From Leptospira sp. WS58.C1 (GTDB lineage: Bacteria; Spirochaetota; Leptospiria; Leptospirales; Leptospiraceae), in assembly GCF_040833995.1 (NCBI RefSeq), contig NZ_CP162137.1, positions 1,008,001 through 1,072,000 on the forward strand: a stretch of 64,000 nt of DNA, read 5' to 3'. The translations under genes and the position numbers were made by a program. Below the pieces are notes generated by a model. The model saw nothing but the letters and a program-made list of their open reading frames with translations. It did not search any database and was not told where the DNA came from. This document shows, piece after piece, positions 36,689-47,243 of the stretch (within the stretch, counting starts at the first letter, position 1; every line of letters starts with the position of its first letter).

Positions 36689-38192
36689 AACGGACGAAAT
36701 CACGTCGGTTCTCAAACAGGAAATTTTAAATTATAAAAAGGATCTCGCCGTCGAAGAAGTCGGTACCGTTCTGGAAGTAGGGGACGGTATTGCGAGAGTT
36801 TTCGGTCTTAGAAACGTAATGGCCGGAGAGCTTGTGGAATTCCAAAACGGGATCCGCGGTCAGGCGTTCAACCTGGAAGACAATTCCGTGGGTGTGATCA
36901 TTTACGGTGAATATAAGAACATCAAAGAAGGTTTCTCCGTTAAGAGAACCAATAAAATTTTAGAAGTTCCGGTCGGTCCTGAATTATTAGGCCGCGTGGT
37001 AAACCCGCTCGGAGAGCCTGTAGACGGTAAAGGCCCGATCAATGCAAAACATACCCGCGCGGTAGAAAGCCCTGCTCCCGGTATTTCCAAAAGACAACCG
37101 GTAGAAGAGCCTCTTCAAACCGGTATCAAAAGTATCGACGCAATGATCCCGATAGGCCGTGGACAAAGGGAGTTGATCATCGGAGACCGTGGAACCGGTA
37201 AAACTTCCATCGCTCTGGATACGATCATCAACCAAAAAGGATCCGGAGTTATCTGCGTTTACGTAGCAATCGGACAAAAAGCTTCCACTGTAGCGACTAT
37301 CGTAGAAAAACTAAAAGCGGTTGGAGCTCTGGAATATACCATCGTGGTTTCCGCAACTGCTGCCGATCCTGCTCCTCTGCAATACATCGCTCCTTATTCC
37401 GGATGTTCCTTCGCGGAATACTTCATGTATAACGAGAAAAAGGCTACCTTAGTTGTTTATGATGACTTATCAAAACAAGCGGTTGCTTATCGCCAAATGT
37501 GTCTTCTTCTTCGTAGACCTCCGGGCCGCGAAGCTTATCCTGGAGACGTATTCTATCTTCACTCTCGCTTATTAGAGAGAGCCGCTAAATTGGACGAAAA
37601 ATACGGAGCGGGATCTTTGACCGCCCTTCCGATTATCGAGACCCAAGAGGGCGAGGTTTCCGCTTATATTCCGACTAACGTGATTTCCATCACGGACGGT
37701 CAGATCTATCTGCAATCCAACTTATTCGCATCCGGGGTTCGTCCTGCAGTGGATGTGGGTATTTCCGTATCCCGTGTTGGTTCAGCCGCTCAGATTAAAG
37801 CGATGAAACAAGTCGCAGGAAAAATGAAACTGGAATTAGCTCAGTTCAGAGAGTTGGAAGCATTCGCTCAGCTCGGAACCGATTTGGATCCGGTAACTCA
37901 GGCTCAGTTGGACAGAGGATATCGTATCGTTGAGATGCTGAAACAACCTGTTTCCAGCCCTTATCCTGTGGAAGAGCAAGTGGTCGAAATTTTTGCGGTA
38001 ACCAGAGGACATATGGACAAGGTTCCGGTTCCAAAGGTGAGAGAGTTCGGAGGACATTTACTGAACGTTCTTCGTACACAATACCCTGAAATATTGAACG
38101 CAATCCGCACCGAAAAGAAAATTTCGGACGAAGGAAAACTGGGAGAGGTAATCGCCTCTATCGCAGCCGACTTTGTTAGGAACCTGAAGTAA
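36678..38192 (+). CDS. atpA: F1Fo ATP synthase subunit alpha
   Basis: A 504-residue subunit from the ATG at 36678 ([12 protein letters not shown]); an in-frame TTG two codons earlier is not needed. The P-loop is GDRGTGKT. Other marks: the arginine-finger region [15 protein letters not shown] near the nucleotide site and [15 protein letters not shown]. It is the regulatory nucleotide-binding subunit of F1. It overlaps the end of atpH, implying coupled translation. Confidence 0.98.
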   Translation: MKIKTDEITSVLKQEILNYKKDLAVEEVGTVLEVGDGIARVFGLRNVMAGELVEFQNGIRGQAFNLEDNSVGVIIYGEYKNIKEGFSVKRTNKILEVPVGPELLGRVVNPLGEPVDGKGPINAKHTRAVESPAPGISKRQPVEEPLQTGIKSIDAMIPIGRGQRELIIGDRGTGKTSIALDTIINQKGSGVICVYVAIGQKASTVATIVEKLKAVGALEYTIVVSATAADPAPLQYIAPYSGCSFAEYFMYNEKKATLVVYDDLSKQAVAYRQMCLLLRRPPGREAYPGDVFYLHSRLLERAAKLDEKYGAGSLTALPIIETQEGEVSAYIPTNVISITDGQIYLQSNLFASGVRPAVDVGISVSRVGSAAQIKAMKQVAGKMKLELAQFRELEAFAQLGTDLDPVTQAQLDRGYRIVEMLKQPVSSPYPVEEQVVEIFAVTRGHMDKVPVPKVREFGGHLLNVLRTQYPEILNAIRTEKKISDEGKLGEVIASIAADFVRNLK

Positions 38193-38205
38193 GCGGAGAA
38201 AAATC

Positions 38206-39066
38206 TTGGCTACACCCAGGGAAATAAAGAAGCGGATCAGCTCCGTTAAGAACACTCGGAAGATCACTCGAACTATGGAAATGGTCGCTACGGCCAAGTC
38301 CAAAAAGTTGAGCGATAGGGTGAACGCGTCCCATCCATTCTCCAACAAAATTAAAGAATTGGTGGGGGCGCTTGCCTCCTTGGCTTCCGTAGTAAAAAGT
38401 CCTTATTTAAGAAAACCGAATACGATCCGTTCGATCGCTCTTCTTGTGATCACTGCGAACAGAGGTCTTTGTGGAGGATACAACTCCAAGACGATCCGTT
38501 TGGCAAGAACTCGCATCCAAGAGTTGAAGGATCAGGGCGTAAATGTTCGACTTTTTGTCGTAGGTAAAAAGGGGATTTCCTATTTTCAATTCGCAAAAGA
38601 GAAAATAGAAAAATCCTATACTCATATCGATGACAAGTCCGGTTACAAGGAAGCGGAAGAGTTTGCGGACTTCTTCTTGGATCTATTTGCAAAAGAAGAA
38701 GTGGATTCGGTGGAAATTATCTCCACAGTGTATCGTTCTTCCGCAAACCAAGAACCAGAAGTGACTAAGGTTCTTCCGTTCGAAGCACAAGGAGAAACGA
38801 ATGTCGGTTCCAACGTTCTATACGAACCGAGCCCGGCTGACATTTTGGAATCACTTCTTCCTTTAGTTGTAAAAACTGCATTTTTAAAAGCGATCTTGGA
38901 AGCGAATTGTTCCGAGCAGATCGCAAAACGCGTGGCCATGAAATCCGCAACGGACGCGGCCTCCGAGATGATCAAACTTCTGACCCGCGGTTACAACCGT
39001 ATCCGTCAGGCGAAGATCACTCAGGAGATCTCGGAGATCGTAGCGGGTGCGGACTCGCTAAACTAG
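38206..39066 (+). CDS. atpG: F1Fo ATP synthase subunit gamma
   Basis: A 286-residue central-shaft subunit. Both ends are typical: [20 protein letters not shown] with [15 protein letters not shown], and the C-terminal [29 protein letters not shown]. The middle has [13 protein letters not shown]. It starts at TTG 38206 after GCGGAG. It rotates within the alpha3-beta3 ring. Confidence 0.97.
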   Translation: MATPREIKKRISSVKNTRKITRTMEMVATAKSKKLSDRVNASHPFSNKIKELVGALASLASVVKSPYLRKPNTIRSIALLVITANRGLCGGYNSKTIRLARTRIQELKDQGVNVRLFVVGKKGISYFQFAKEKIEKSYTHIDDKSGYKEAEEFADFFLDLFAKEEVDSVEIISTVYRSSANQEPEVTKVLPFEAQGETNVGSNVLYEPSPADILESLLPLVVKTAFLKAILEANCSEQIAKRVAMKSATDAASEMIKLLTRGYNRIRQAKITQEISEIVAGADSLN

Positions 39067-40491
<1,425 letters not shown>

Positions 40492-40494
40492 TCG

Positions 40495-40875
40495 ATGGCA
40501 GCCAAGCTAGACGTATCGGTAATCTCTCCTGAAAAACTACTCTTCCATGGCGATGCGGACAGCATCGTCGTGCCTGGAAGCGAAGGATTTTTCGGAGTGT
40601 ATCCGGGCCATACCTCTCTTGTTTCCCTGCTTGGGATCGGCGTGTTGGAAGTCCGACAAGGAAATAAAACCAAAATTGCCGCAATCGAAGGCGGGTTTTT
40701 TGAAGTAAGAGACAATAAAGTTACGATTTTGACGGACCACGGTAGTTTGAAAGAAGATATCGACCTGGCTGCCGCCCAAAAAGCCCTAGAAGAAGCGGAA
40801 GCTCTACCTGCCTCCAGCGAGAAAAATACTCTCGTCCTAAAAGCAAAAACCCGAATTTTAGCGGCTTCCCGCTAA
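40495..40875 (+). CDS. atpC: F1Fo ATP synthase subunit epsilon
   Basis: A 126-residue protein, 3 nt after atpD. The N-terminal beta sandwich has [18 protein letters not shown] and [17 protein letters not shown]; the C-terminal helical part is [14 protein letters not shown]. It couples the rotor to F1 and can inhibit ATP hydrolysis. It is the last gene of the atp operon. Confidence 0.96.
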   Translation: MAAKLDVSVISPEKLLFHGDADSIVVPGSEGFFGVYPGHTSLVSLLGIGVLEVRQGNKTKIAAIEGGFFEVRDNKVTILTDHGSLKEDIDLAAAQKALEEAEALPASSEKNTLVLKAKTRILAASR

Positions 40876-41145
40876 TATTTAGGGGTTCCAAATTCCGAAA
40901 ATTATTAAGGGATACTTCTATCGGCCGAGGCCGAAGAAGTTTCCCATTTAAGAAGCTGGCCAATGGTCCAGGTTCTTGAAGCCCTCCAATGGACATTTTT
41001 GAAAAACTATGTTTTGGGGCGGATTATAAGAGAGAAGGTCCTATAATATAAGGGAACCATCTCGAAATATTTTCGGATTGTATTTCCTGCAACTTAGGAG
41101 ATCCTCCGAATTATAGAGTCGGATTTTTAGCATACTGTAGGAAGC
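40876..41145. other. Intergenic region between atpC and the acidic repeat protein
   Basis: 270 nt without a gene. A GC-rich inverted repeat, TCGGCC/GGCCGA inside CTTC..GAAG, sits near 40918-40941 without a T-run. Candidate -10 elements TTATAA (41024-41029, with TTGAAA at 40999 and a long 19-bp spacer) and TATAAT (41042-41047) could drive the downstream pair. No operator is recognised. Confidence 0.4.
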
Positions 41146-43821
41146 ATGGCGGACGATTTTACGATAGACGAGGGAGAGGGGTTTCCGACCGGAAACGGAG
41201 AGGATTTTGATCCGAGTGAAATGAGCTTGGACGAAATAGATTCTCTCTTGGCTAATGACAGCGACTCCTCCGATTTTAATTTCGATTCCGCTCCGGGAGA
41301 TTCTATAGACAGCGAAGGCTTCGAGGAATTACTCGCTTCATCCGGTGACGATTATCCGGATGATATTCCTAATTTTGAACCGGACGAAGCGGATTTCGGT
41401 TCAGACCTAAGCCAACTAGACGAGTCCGTTCACTTGGACGATGACTTTGATTTCGAACTTACTGATCCGATGATCGACGCCGAGATCGATCGACTTCTGG
41501 ATATAGACGACGATCTGAATTCTTCTCCAACACCATCCTCCTCCGCTCCTTCTTGGAAAGAATCCGCACCTTCCGTGTCGGAAGATCATGAGGAAGCATT
41601 CGGGGACTTAGGTTCCTTGGATTTAGGCGATTTTTCTCAACCGGGAGATATTCCTTCCTCTGCATTCCATTCGGACGACCAACCATTCGATTGGGCCGCG
41701 GAATCTTCCGACCAAGACGAGATCGTGGGATTCTCAGATGCGGACCTAGATGATGAAACACCGATCTCACTTTCCGACGAAGAATTACATAATATTGATA
41801 TAGGTTCCAATCTTTCGGATTTCTCCATGGAGGAAGAAGTTTCCGCGTCCGAAGATTCCGCCGCTAAATCTTATGAGGATGAATTGATCTCGGATGACGA
41901 GGGCCCGATTTCTCTCTCAGAACATGAATTAGACGATATCATGGCGGAGGACTTTAGCCCTAACCTGGAAGAAGAAGACGGATTCGGCGACCTTGGTGGG
42001 GATGATATTTCCACACCTTCTTCCGAATTGACGGAAGACATTCATTTCGAAGACGAAGAAGAAAAGGACATCGCACTTTCTACCGATGAACTGGACCACC
42101 TTCTCGAAGGTGATGGGGATTCTTCCGAAAGCAAAAATTCCTTCGAAGAATTGGGAGATTTCGGAGACTTAGATCTTGGTTCCGTTTCCGATGAACATAC
42201 TTCTTCCGCTTTGGATATGGAAGAAGAAGCTGATGAACCGATCGCACTTTCTGATGACGAGTTAGGCAATCTATTATCATCAGGCGACGATGACGAGATC
42301 GAAAATATCCAACTAGACGATCTGGATTCGGTAGGAGCTCCTACAGTCGAATCCGAGTTCGGAATGGAGGAAGTATCCGATCCTTCCTCCGAATTGGACC
42401 TAAGCGATTTTAATTTTGATTCCGAGCCGGACGAAACAAAAGACGAATTCGGTGGAGATGATGAATCCATTTCTCTCCCTGTTTCCGATTTTGAAAATTT
42501 CGGAATGAATGAAGAAGAAAACCCTTTGGATACCGGATTGGATCTGGGAGATTTTGAAGATAGTCCTAAGTCCGAAGAAAAAGTATTCGAAGAATCTTTA
42601 GGAGACTTCACTTCCGCAAGCGACGAGGATATTTTAGGGACTTCCGATTCGATGGATTTTGCATCTACGGAAACTTCCGAACAGGATTTCTTTTCCGAAA
42701 CCGAAGAGGCGGACGAACCGATCGCACTTTCGGACGATGAACTTGGAAATTTATTATCTTCCGGGACCGAAGAGGAAGAAGAACATACGGGTACTTCCTT
42801 AGATCTTTCTTCCGACATGGACGATAACGAACCGATCGCACTTTCGGATGACGAACTTGGAAACTTACTATCCGGAGAGGAAGAAACGGTTTCTTCTCTC
42901 GATTCCGAAGAAGACGAGCCGATTGCACTTTCAGACGACGAACTGGGAGATCTATTATCTTCCGGAGAAGAAGAAGTTTCCGATACGGATATATTTGCGG
43001 ATGCTCCGCCTGTCGAACATGAGGATACTTCGCCCGTAGAATTCGGTGATTTCAGCCTGGATACGGAAGCGGATGAACCGATTGCATTATCCGAAGATGA
43101 GTTAGGTCATTTACTCGAAGAAGAGCCTGAAGTTGAAACCGCCTCTACCGATCTGATGGACGATTCGGATGAACCGATCGCTCTTCCGATCAACGAGTTA
43201 GAAGACATTGGAACGCCTGATGTATCTTCTAACTATGATATTGATTGGGATGGTCCTGTTGCGGATCTGAACGATCTCGGACCCGCGGATGAGAATGCCG
43301 TCGCTGCTCCTTCCGATTGGGATCTGGGAGAGGAAGCGGACGAGCCGATCACATTATCCAATGACGAATTAGGAAATTTATTATCGGACGAGGCTCCTCA
43401 GGAAGTGGATTCCGAGGACTTGGACCAATTATTATCTTCTCCTCCTGAAGCAAACGACTTGGATGCGTTAGGCTCCATGGAAGACGATATCCAAATTTCA
43501 GGTTTGGATTTTGCGGGAAACATAGGTGCGGAGATCGTTCCAACGATTGAAAGATTAACTCCGGAACCGGAACTGATCTTCGTTTTGGACGAGTATGCAG
43601 ATGAGAATGAACTTTCTCCTCTGGAAGAAATTCGCCAAGCAGGTGCCGCTTCGGAAGAGACTGAGTCCGGAGAGGCGATTCCTACTCAGGACGAGATGAA
43701 ACGTATTCTTCTTTATCTGGATGAACTTTTAGGAAACCTCCCTGATGAAATGATCCGCGACTTCTCTCGTTCGGATTATTTCGAACTTTATAAGAAATTA
43801 ATGAAACAAATCGGCGTTTGA
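41146..43821 (+). CDS. Very acidic protein with about 11 FliM/FliY-like LSxDELxxLL motifs
   Basis: An 891-residue, strongly acidic, Ser-rich and mostly disordered-looking protein. The motif I-A-L-S-D-D-E-L-G-N-L-L, usually preceded by DEP, recurs at about residues 207, 255, 309, 366, 442 (degenerate), 526, 564, 593, 646, 678 and 735. Shorter relatives are MSLDEIDSLL (26-35), DAEIDRLL (111-118) and SEDLDQLL (756-763). The form L-S-x-D-E-[IL]-x-x-L-L closely matches the CheY-P-binding peptide at the N-terminus of FliM and FliY (LSQxEIDALL). A short folded helical C-terminus (about 845-891, MKRILLYLDELLGNL) ends the protein. No signal peptide, so cytoplasmic. AGGA precedes the ATG; the GAF gene starts 2 nt after the stop. 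Function unknown; a multivalent docking scaffold is my inference. Confidence 0.8.
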   Translation: MADDFTIDEGEGFPTGNGEDFDPSEMSLDEIDSLLANDSDSSDFNFDSAPGDSIDSEGFEELLASSGDDYPDDIPNFEPDEADFGSDLSQLDESVHLDDDFDFELTDPMIDAEIDRLLDIDDDLNSSPTPSSSAPSWKESAPSVSEDHEEAFGDLGSLDLGDFSQPGDIPSSAFHSDDQPFDWAAESSDQDEIVGFSDADLDDETPISLSDEELHNIDIGSNLSDFSMEEEVSASEDSAAKSYEDELISDDEGPISLSEHELDDIMAEDFSPNLEEEDGFGDLGGDDISTPSSELTEDIHFEDEEEKDIALSTDELDHLLEGDGDSSESKNSFEELGDFGDLDLGSVSDEHTSSALDMEEEADEPIALSDDELGNLLSSGDDDEIENIQLDDLDSVGAPTVESEFGMEEVSDPSSELDLSDFNFDSEPDETKDEFGGDDESISLPVSDFENFGMNEEENPLDTGLDLGDFEDSPKSEEKVFEESLGDFTSASDEDILGTSDSMDFASTETSEQDFFSETEEADEPIALSDDELGNLLSSGTEEEEEHTGTSLDLSSDMDDNEPIALSDDELGNLLSGEEETVSSLDSEEDEPIALSDDELGDLLSSGEEEVSDTDIFADAPPVEHEDTSPVEFGDFSLDTEADEPIALSEDELGHLLEEEPEVETASTDLMDDSDEPIALPINELEDIGTPDVSSNYDIDWDGPVADLNDLGPADENAVAAPSDWDLGEEADEPITLSNDELGNLLSDEAPQEVDSEDLDQLLSSPPEANDLDALGSMEDDIQISGLDFAGNIGAEIVPTIERLTPEPELIFVLDEYADENELSPLEEIRQAGAASEETESGEAIPTQDEMKRILLYLDELLGNLPDEMIRDFSRSDYFELYKKLMKQIGV

Positions 43822-43823
43822 CG

Positions 43824-46064
43824 ATGGGTTTGCTGGACAAGGTTACTCGTCTCATCCGTTCCGGAAATTTGGAAACCGGAGCTAAAACTTCTTCGGTTGC
43901 GGTTGCCGGAGAAGAAAAACCTTCCCTTTTGAAAAAGTCAATGGCTTTGCGTGCCAAAGGGCTTTTGGAAAAGGCAATGGATTTTGGCGGACGAAAAGAG
44001 AAGCCGACTTCTGCGTACGACGATCCGACCAGTTTTGAACCTGCAACCGCTTCCTCCTCTTCGGAAGATGATTTTAGTTTTGATTCTCCTTCCGCTGATT
44101 TTGGAGATATCGATTTTGGCGCAGAACCTTCCGGGGAGTCTTTCGGCGGGGAAGGTCCAGATGCAGAAGTTTCTTTTCCGGATTCCGCTTTCGGAGAAGA
44201 AAGTTTTGAAGAAGAAACCGCTAACAGCGATTTCGATCTTTCTTCCGTAGACTTAGGGCCCTCTGGTGAAGAGGGATCGGATTTTGAAATAGATCCCGAT
44301 CTTGGATTAGGTTTAGAAGATTCGGATATAGGTGCGGATTTCGGAGAACTCCCGGAAGAAGTTCCAAGTAAAGGATTATTATCCAAAGCGGAAGAAGCAA
44401 AAGAAGAGGAAAAAATACCGTCCGGGCTTCCTAAACCTGAGGCAATTAAAGATCCATTCGACGATTGGGTCAAGGATGCCGAGAACCAAGCAAGTCAAGA
44501 AGCAAGTCGTCCTTTCAGTAAGGAACAGAATGAAACGGAGAATGCCCAGTTCTTATTCGATGATGACTCGGACTATTCCACAATGCCTATCGATCTACAG
44601 ATCGCTTCCCGTAAAAAATTAGAGAACTATTTATCTGCATTCGAAATTTCTAAAGAGATTTCCGCATCCAAGGATTTTACCAATTTTTTTGAGAACTTAA
44701 GCTTTTCCATCCAAGGACAGATCGGCGCGGAATCGATAGTCATATTCTCCTCTACAAATGGAGAATTTGACGTACTTCGAGTCGTGGAAGCTCAAGGGAT
44801 CGGTGCGGATACTGACTGGGTTTTGGAGGTAGGGGATGAAAGTTACCAAGCCGCGCTAAAAACGCCTTCCGTAGTGTATGCAAGGGAAATTTTAAAACAT
44901 TCTCCTCCTAAAAAAGAAAAAGAGATCTTAGAGAAGACCGAAGCGGAGATGCTCGTTCCGATCAGAAGTTACGATGAATTTTATGGAATTATAATATTAA
45001 GCAAGACGATTGAAGGCGAAGATTACACGATCGAAGACTTGGAATTCTTGAAGATCGTGGGGGAGATGGCGGGATCCGTATTAAGAAGGATTATGGATCT
45101 GGAAGCCCTCCATCAGGAAAACGATCGATTGAACCAGGTGGTCAAAAGTAACGAAAGAATACTTGCGACAGCAAGAGACCTGGCCGGAGTCCGCGATATG
45201 GACGAGGCATACGATTATCTGGTAGAAGTATTGAAGAAAGAGCTCGGACTGAGGCGTTGGAGTTTTTTACTTTTGGACAGAACTACTCGGAAAGAATATA
45301 AAGTATTCGGAACAAATTTGCTTACGCCGGATACTTCCGGAAAATTCAGATTGGGATTGGATTCCAACTTGGTTGGAATCGTAGCTAACGTCCCTGGGGT
45401 GTTTCGGATCGCAAATTTCAGAAAAAATCCCGAGCTATTGTCGCAACTATCCAACGATGAGATCGGGCTCATGCACGATTTCGACATTCTTCCGTTCTTA
45501 AACCTGAACTGGCTTGTAGGAATGTTATTTATTCACGAAACGGAAAGGCCTTGGACGGATACGGATCGAGAAACTGCAGTCGGGATTTCCGAGATCGCTT
45601 CACCTGTACTTTCCAATTTGTTAATGCTGGAAGAAAGAGATGCGGTATTCCGGGATCCGTTCAGTCCTGTAGAATCGAGAATCGACGAAGCGATTTCCAG
45701 ATCTTCCAAGATCGGAACTCCATTCAGTCTGACAGTTTTCAAAGTACAAAATGCAACTAGGATGGTTCGCATCAAGGGAGCCGGATTTTTTGCTCATTAT
45801 TGTGAAGAACTCAGGTCATCTATCCAAGAAAATCTGGGAGAGACCGATTACTGTTATAGGGTCGGTCAAGGAAAGTACGTCGTGGTTCTGGATGGAAAAG
45901 ACAGAGAGGAAACACAGATCGTAGTTCGTAAGATCCGCAACAGAATCGTAGAGTTGGATAAAAAGAACAAAGACTTTCAGACTTCTACTGCCAACCAAAC
46001 TCTTTGTTATCCTGCGGATACAAGAGAGAAAGAAAGAATGTTGGAACTGATCGAAGAGTCCTGA
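43824..46064 (+). CDS. Acidic-linker, tandem-GAF protein with degenerate GGDEF-like C-terminus
   Basis: A 746-residue protein from the ATG at 43824; the frame opens two codons earlier inside the upstream stop. A basic N-terminal stretch (MGLLDKVTRLIRSGN) precedes a long acidic, Ser/Asp/Glu-rich linker (about 70-250). Two GAF-type domains follow at about 270-425 and 445-620, each with the LVPIRSYDEFYGIIILSK-like strand pattern. The last about 120 residues have the spacing of a GGDEF domain, but the signature position reads YRVGQGKYVVVL, so diguanylate cyclase activity is unlikely. It may sense small molecules and act through protein contacts. Closely coupled to the acidic repeat protein. Confidence 0.75.
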   Translation: MGLLDKVTRLIRSGNLETGAKTSSVAVAGEEKPSLLKKSMALRAKGLLEKAMDFGGRKEKPTSAYDDPTSFEPATASSSSEDDFSFDSPSADFGDIDFGAEPSGESFGGEGPDAEVSFPDSAFGEESFEEETANSDFDLSSVDLGPSGEEGSDFEIDPDLGLGLEDSDIGADFGELPEEVPSKGLLSKAEEAKEEEKIPSGLPKPEAIKDPFDDWVKDAENQASQEASRPFSKEQNETENAQFLFDDDSDYSTMPIDLQIASRKKLENYLSAFEISKEISASKDFTNFFENLSFSIQGQIGAESIVIFSSTNGEFDVLRVVEAQGIGADTDWVLEVGDESYQAALKTPSVVYAREILKHSPPKKEKEILEKTEAEMLVPIRSYDEFYGIIILSKTIEGEDYTIEDLEFLKIVGEMAGSVLRRIMDLEALHQENDRLNQVVKSNERILATARDLAGVRDMDEAYDYLVEVLKKELGLRRWSFLLLDRTTRKEYKVFGTNLLTPDTSGKFRLGLDSNLVGIVANVPGVFRIANFRKNPELLSQLSNDEIGLMHDFDILPFLNLNWLVGMLFIHETERPWTDTDRETAVGISEIASPVLSNLLMLEERDAVFRDPFSPVESRIDEAISRSSKIGTPFSLTVFKVQNATRMVRIKGAGFFAHYCEELRSSIQENLGETDYCYRVGQGKYVVVLDGKDREETQIVVRKIRNRIVELDKKNKDFQTSTANQTLCYPADTREKERMLELIEES

Positions 46065-46085
46065 TTTAGTTTGCCATGATACTAT

Positions 46086-46237
46086 TGTAGGAGTTCCTAC
46101 AATAGTTTTAAGATCGCCCCCGCCCAGGTTCGGGTGGTGGGGAGTGGCTCGTGGGAGAGCGCTTACACGCAATATCACAAATTCTCCGATCCGTCAACTG
46201 AATCCGGAATCTTCTTCCTCATGTTGGAATTCCAACA
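46086..46237 (+). repeat. Dispersed repeat, family T (copy A), bounded by short palindromes
   Basis: Opens with the palindrome TGTAGGAGTTCCTACA, continues with a CGCCCCCGCCC..GGGTGG block and GGCTCGTGGGAGAGCGCTTAC, and closes with TGTTGGAATTCCAACA. A second copy with the same order is at 48766-48903. It occupies much of the 335-nt gap between the GAF gene and the arsR operon. No coding function seen. Confidence 0.75.
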
Positions 46238-46342
46238 TTTCCGATTCCTTCAAAATTCTCCTCATAATCCAATATACGAAGCTGTTTCAATTTCAGCCTC
46301 ATTCAGAACCCTTAAATCCATTCCCTAATGGCATAATCTATT

Positions 46343-46404
46343 TTCATAATCCATTATTTAAATATTGACTTAATTAAACGTTTATTTAAATAATGGATTA
46401 TGAA
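46343..46404 (+). promoter_or_regulatory. 22-bp perfect inverted repeat overlapping the arsR start codon
   Basis: The left arm at 46343-46364 and right arm at 46383-46404 are exact inverse copies (core ATAATCCATTATTTAAAT), separated by 18 bp. The spacer starts with TTGACT, a possible -35. The right arm contains the ATG (46400-46402), and no Shine-Dalgarno precedes it, so the transcript may begin at or very near the start codon. The placement fits self-repression by the ArsR-type product. Confidence 0.75.
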
Positions 46405-46729
46405 TGCTTTTGCCGCTCTTGCGGACGATACAAGAAGGGAAATTGTGAGACTGGTGGCTAAAAACGGCGAACTCACCTCGACCGAGATCGGAGAAAATTT
46501 TAATATCACAGCTCCTGCGATTTCCCATCACCTAAAGGTATTAAAGAGTGCGAAACTCCTAAATATGAAAAAAGAGGCGCAAAAGCGTATTTATAGTCTA
46601 AACGGTTCGAGCGTTAGCGAAATGGAAGATTGGATACTCGAAATAATCGATCTATGGAAAAAACGTCTGGATAAATTGGATCGATACGTATTGAAGCTCA
46701 AAAAGGAGAGGACCCGTGATAAAAAATAA
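46400..46729 (+). CDS. ArsR-family transcriptional regulator
   Basis: A 109-residue winged-helix protein: [20 protein letters not shown], then [21 protein letters not shown] as the recognition helix-turn-helix, then the wing [17 protein letters not shown]. It lacks the ELCVCDL metal box of arsenic/cadmium sensors, so it is probably of the subgroup paired with SRPBCC proteins. It overlaps the next gene by 14 nt. A long inverted repeat covers its start, suggesting autoregulation and possibly leaderless translation. Confidence 0.92.
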   Translation: MNAFAALADDTRREIVRLVAKNGELTSTEIGENFNITAPAISHHLKVLKSAKLLNMKKEAQKRIYSLNGSSVSEMEDWILEIIDLWKKRLDKLDRYVLKLKKERTRDKK

Positions 46730-47198
46730 CGTAGAAACGATTATCGAAGGTAATAAGGTCGTTTACAAAAGATACTTTGATGTATCGACAGAACTTCTCT
46801 TCGAAGTGTGGTCAATGCCGGAACATCTTTCCGAATGGTGGGGACCCGACGGATTTACACTGACTACTAAACGTATGGATTTTATCAACGGAGGGATTTG
46901 GGAATTTGTCATGCATGGACCGGACGGACATGATTCTAAAAACAAGATCCAATTCACCGATATCAAAGAGCCTCATTATATTTATTATAAACATTTGGGC
47001 GATGGGGAAGGTGATCAGGACGTTCACTTCGAATCGAAAATTATATTCGAAAAAGTTGAAGAAGGAACAAACTTAATAATGGAGCAGATCTTCCCGAGCA
47101 AAGAGGAACTCGAAAGAGTGAATGGGAAATATGGGGCGATCGAAGGCGCTAAACAACATATCGGCAACCTTGCTAAATATTTGGAAACACTGAAATAG
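46716..47198 (+). CDS. SRPBCC (AHSA1-like) domain protein
   Basis: A 160-residue START-like protein starting at GTG 46716 inside the end of arsR. The family pattern is clear: [47 protein letters not shown] and [14 protein letters not shown] near the end. These small hydrophobic-pocket proteins are commonly encoded directly behind ArsR regulators; the ligand is unknown. A 10-bp inverted repeat lies just after the stop. Confidence 0.9.
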   Translation: MIKNNVETIIEGNKVVYKRYFDVSTELLFEVWSMPEHLSEWWGPDGFTLTTKRMDFINGGIWEFVMHGPDGHDSKNKIQFTDIKEPHYIYYKHLGDGEGDQDVHFESKIIFEKVEEGTNLIMEQIFPSKEELERVNGKYGAIEGAKQHIGNLAKYLETLK

Positions 47199-47212
47199 TC
47201 GATCCGGGGCTT

Positions 47213-47243
47213 GTAAGAGTTCCTACACGTGCAGAACTCTTAC
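47213..47243. terminator. Inverted repeat between the convergent SRPBCC and carA genes
   Basis: GTAAGAGTTC (47213-47222) and GAACTCTTAC (47234-47243) form a perfect 10-bp stem with an 11-nt loop. The right arm includes the carA stop codon. The plus-strand side continues into TTCTTCTT, so it may terminate the arsR operon. Confidence 0.55.

Noticed and set aside
42042..42818. 258-residue minus-strand open frame, Ser-rich
   Set aside because: It is the complement of the Asp/Glu/Ser codons of the acidic repeat protein; it has no RBS and is pure low complexity.
43682..44473. 263-residue minus-strand open frame
   Set aside because: Same cause: complement of the acidic linker of the GAF protein and the end of the repeat protein.
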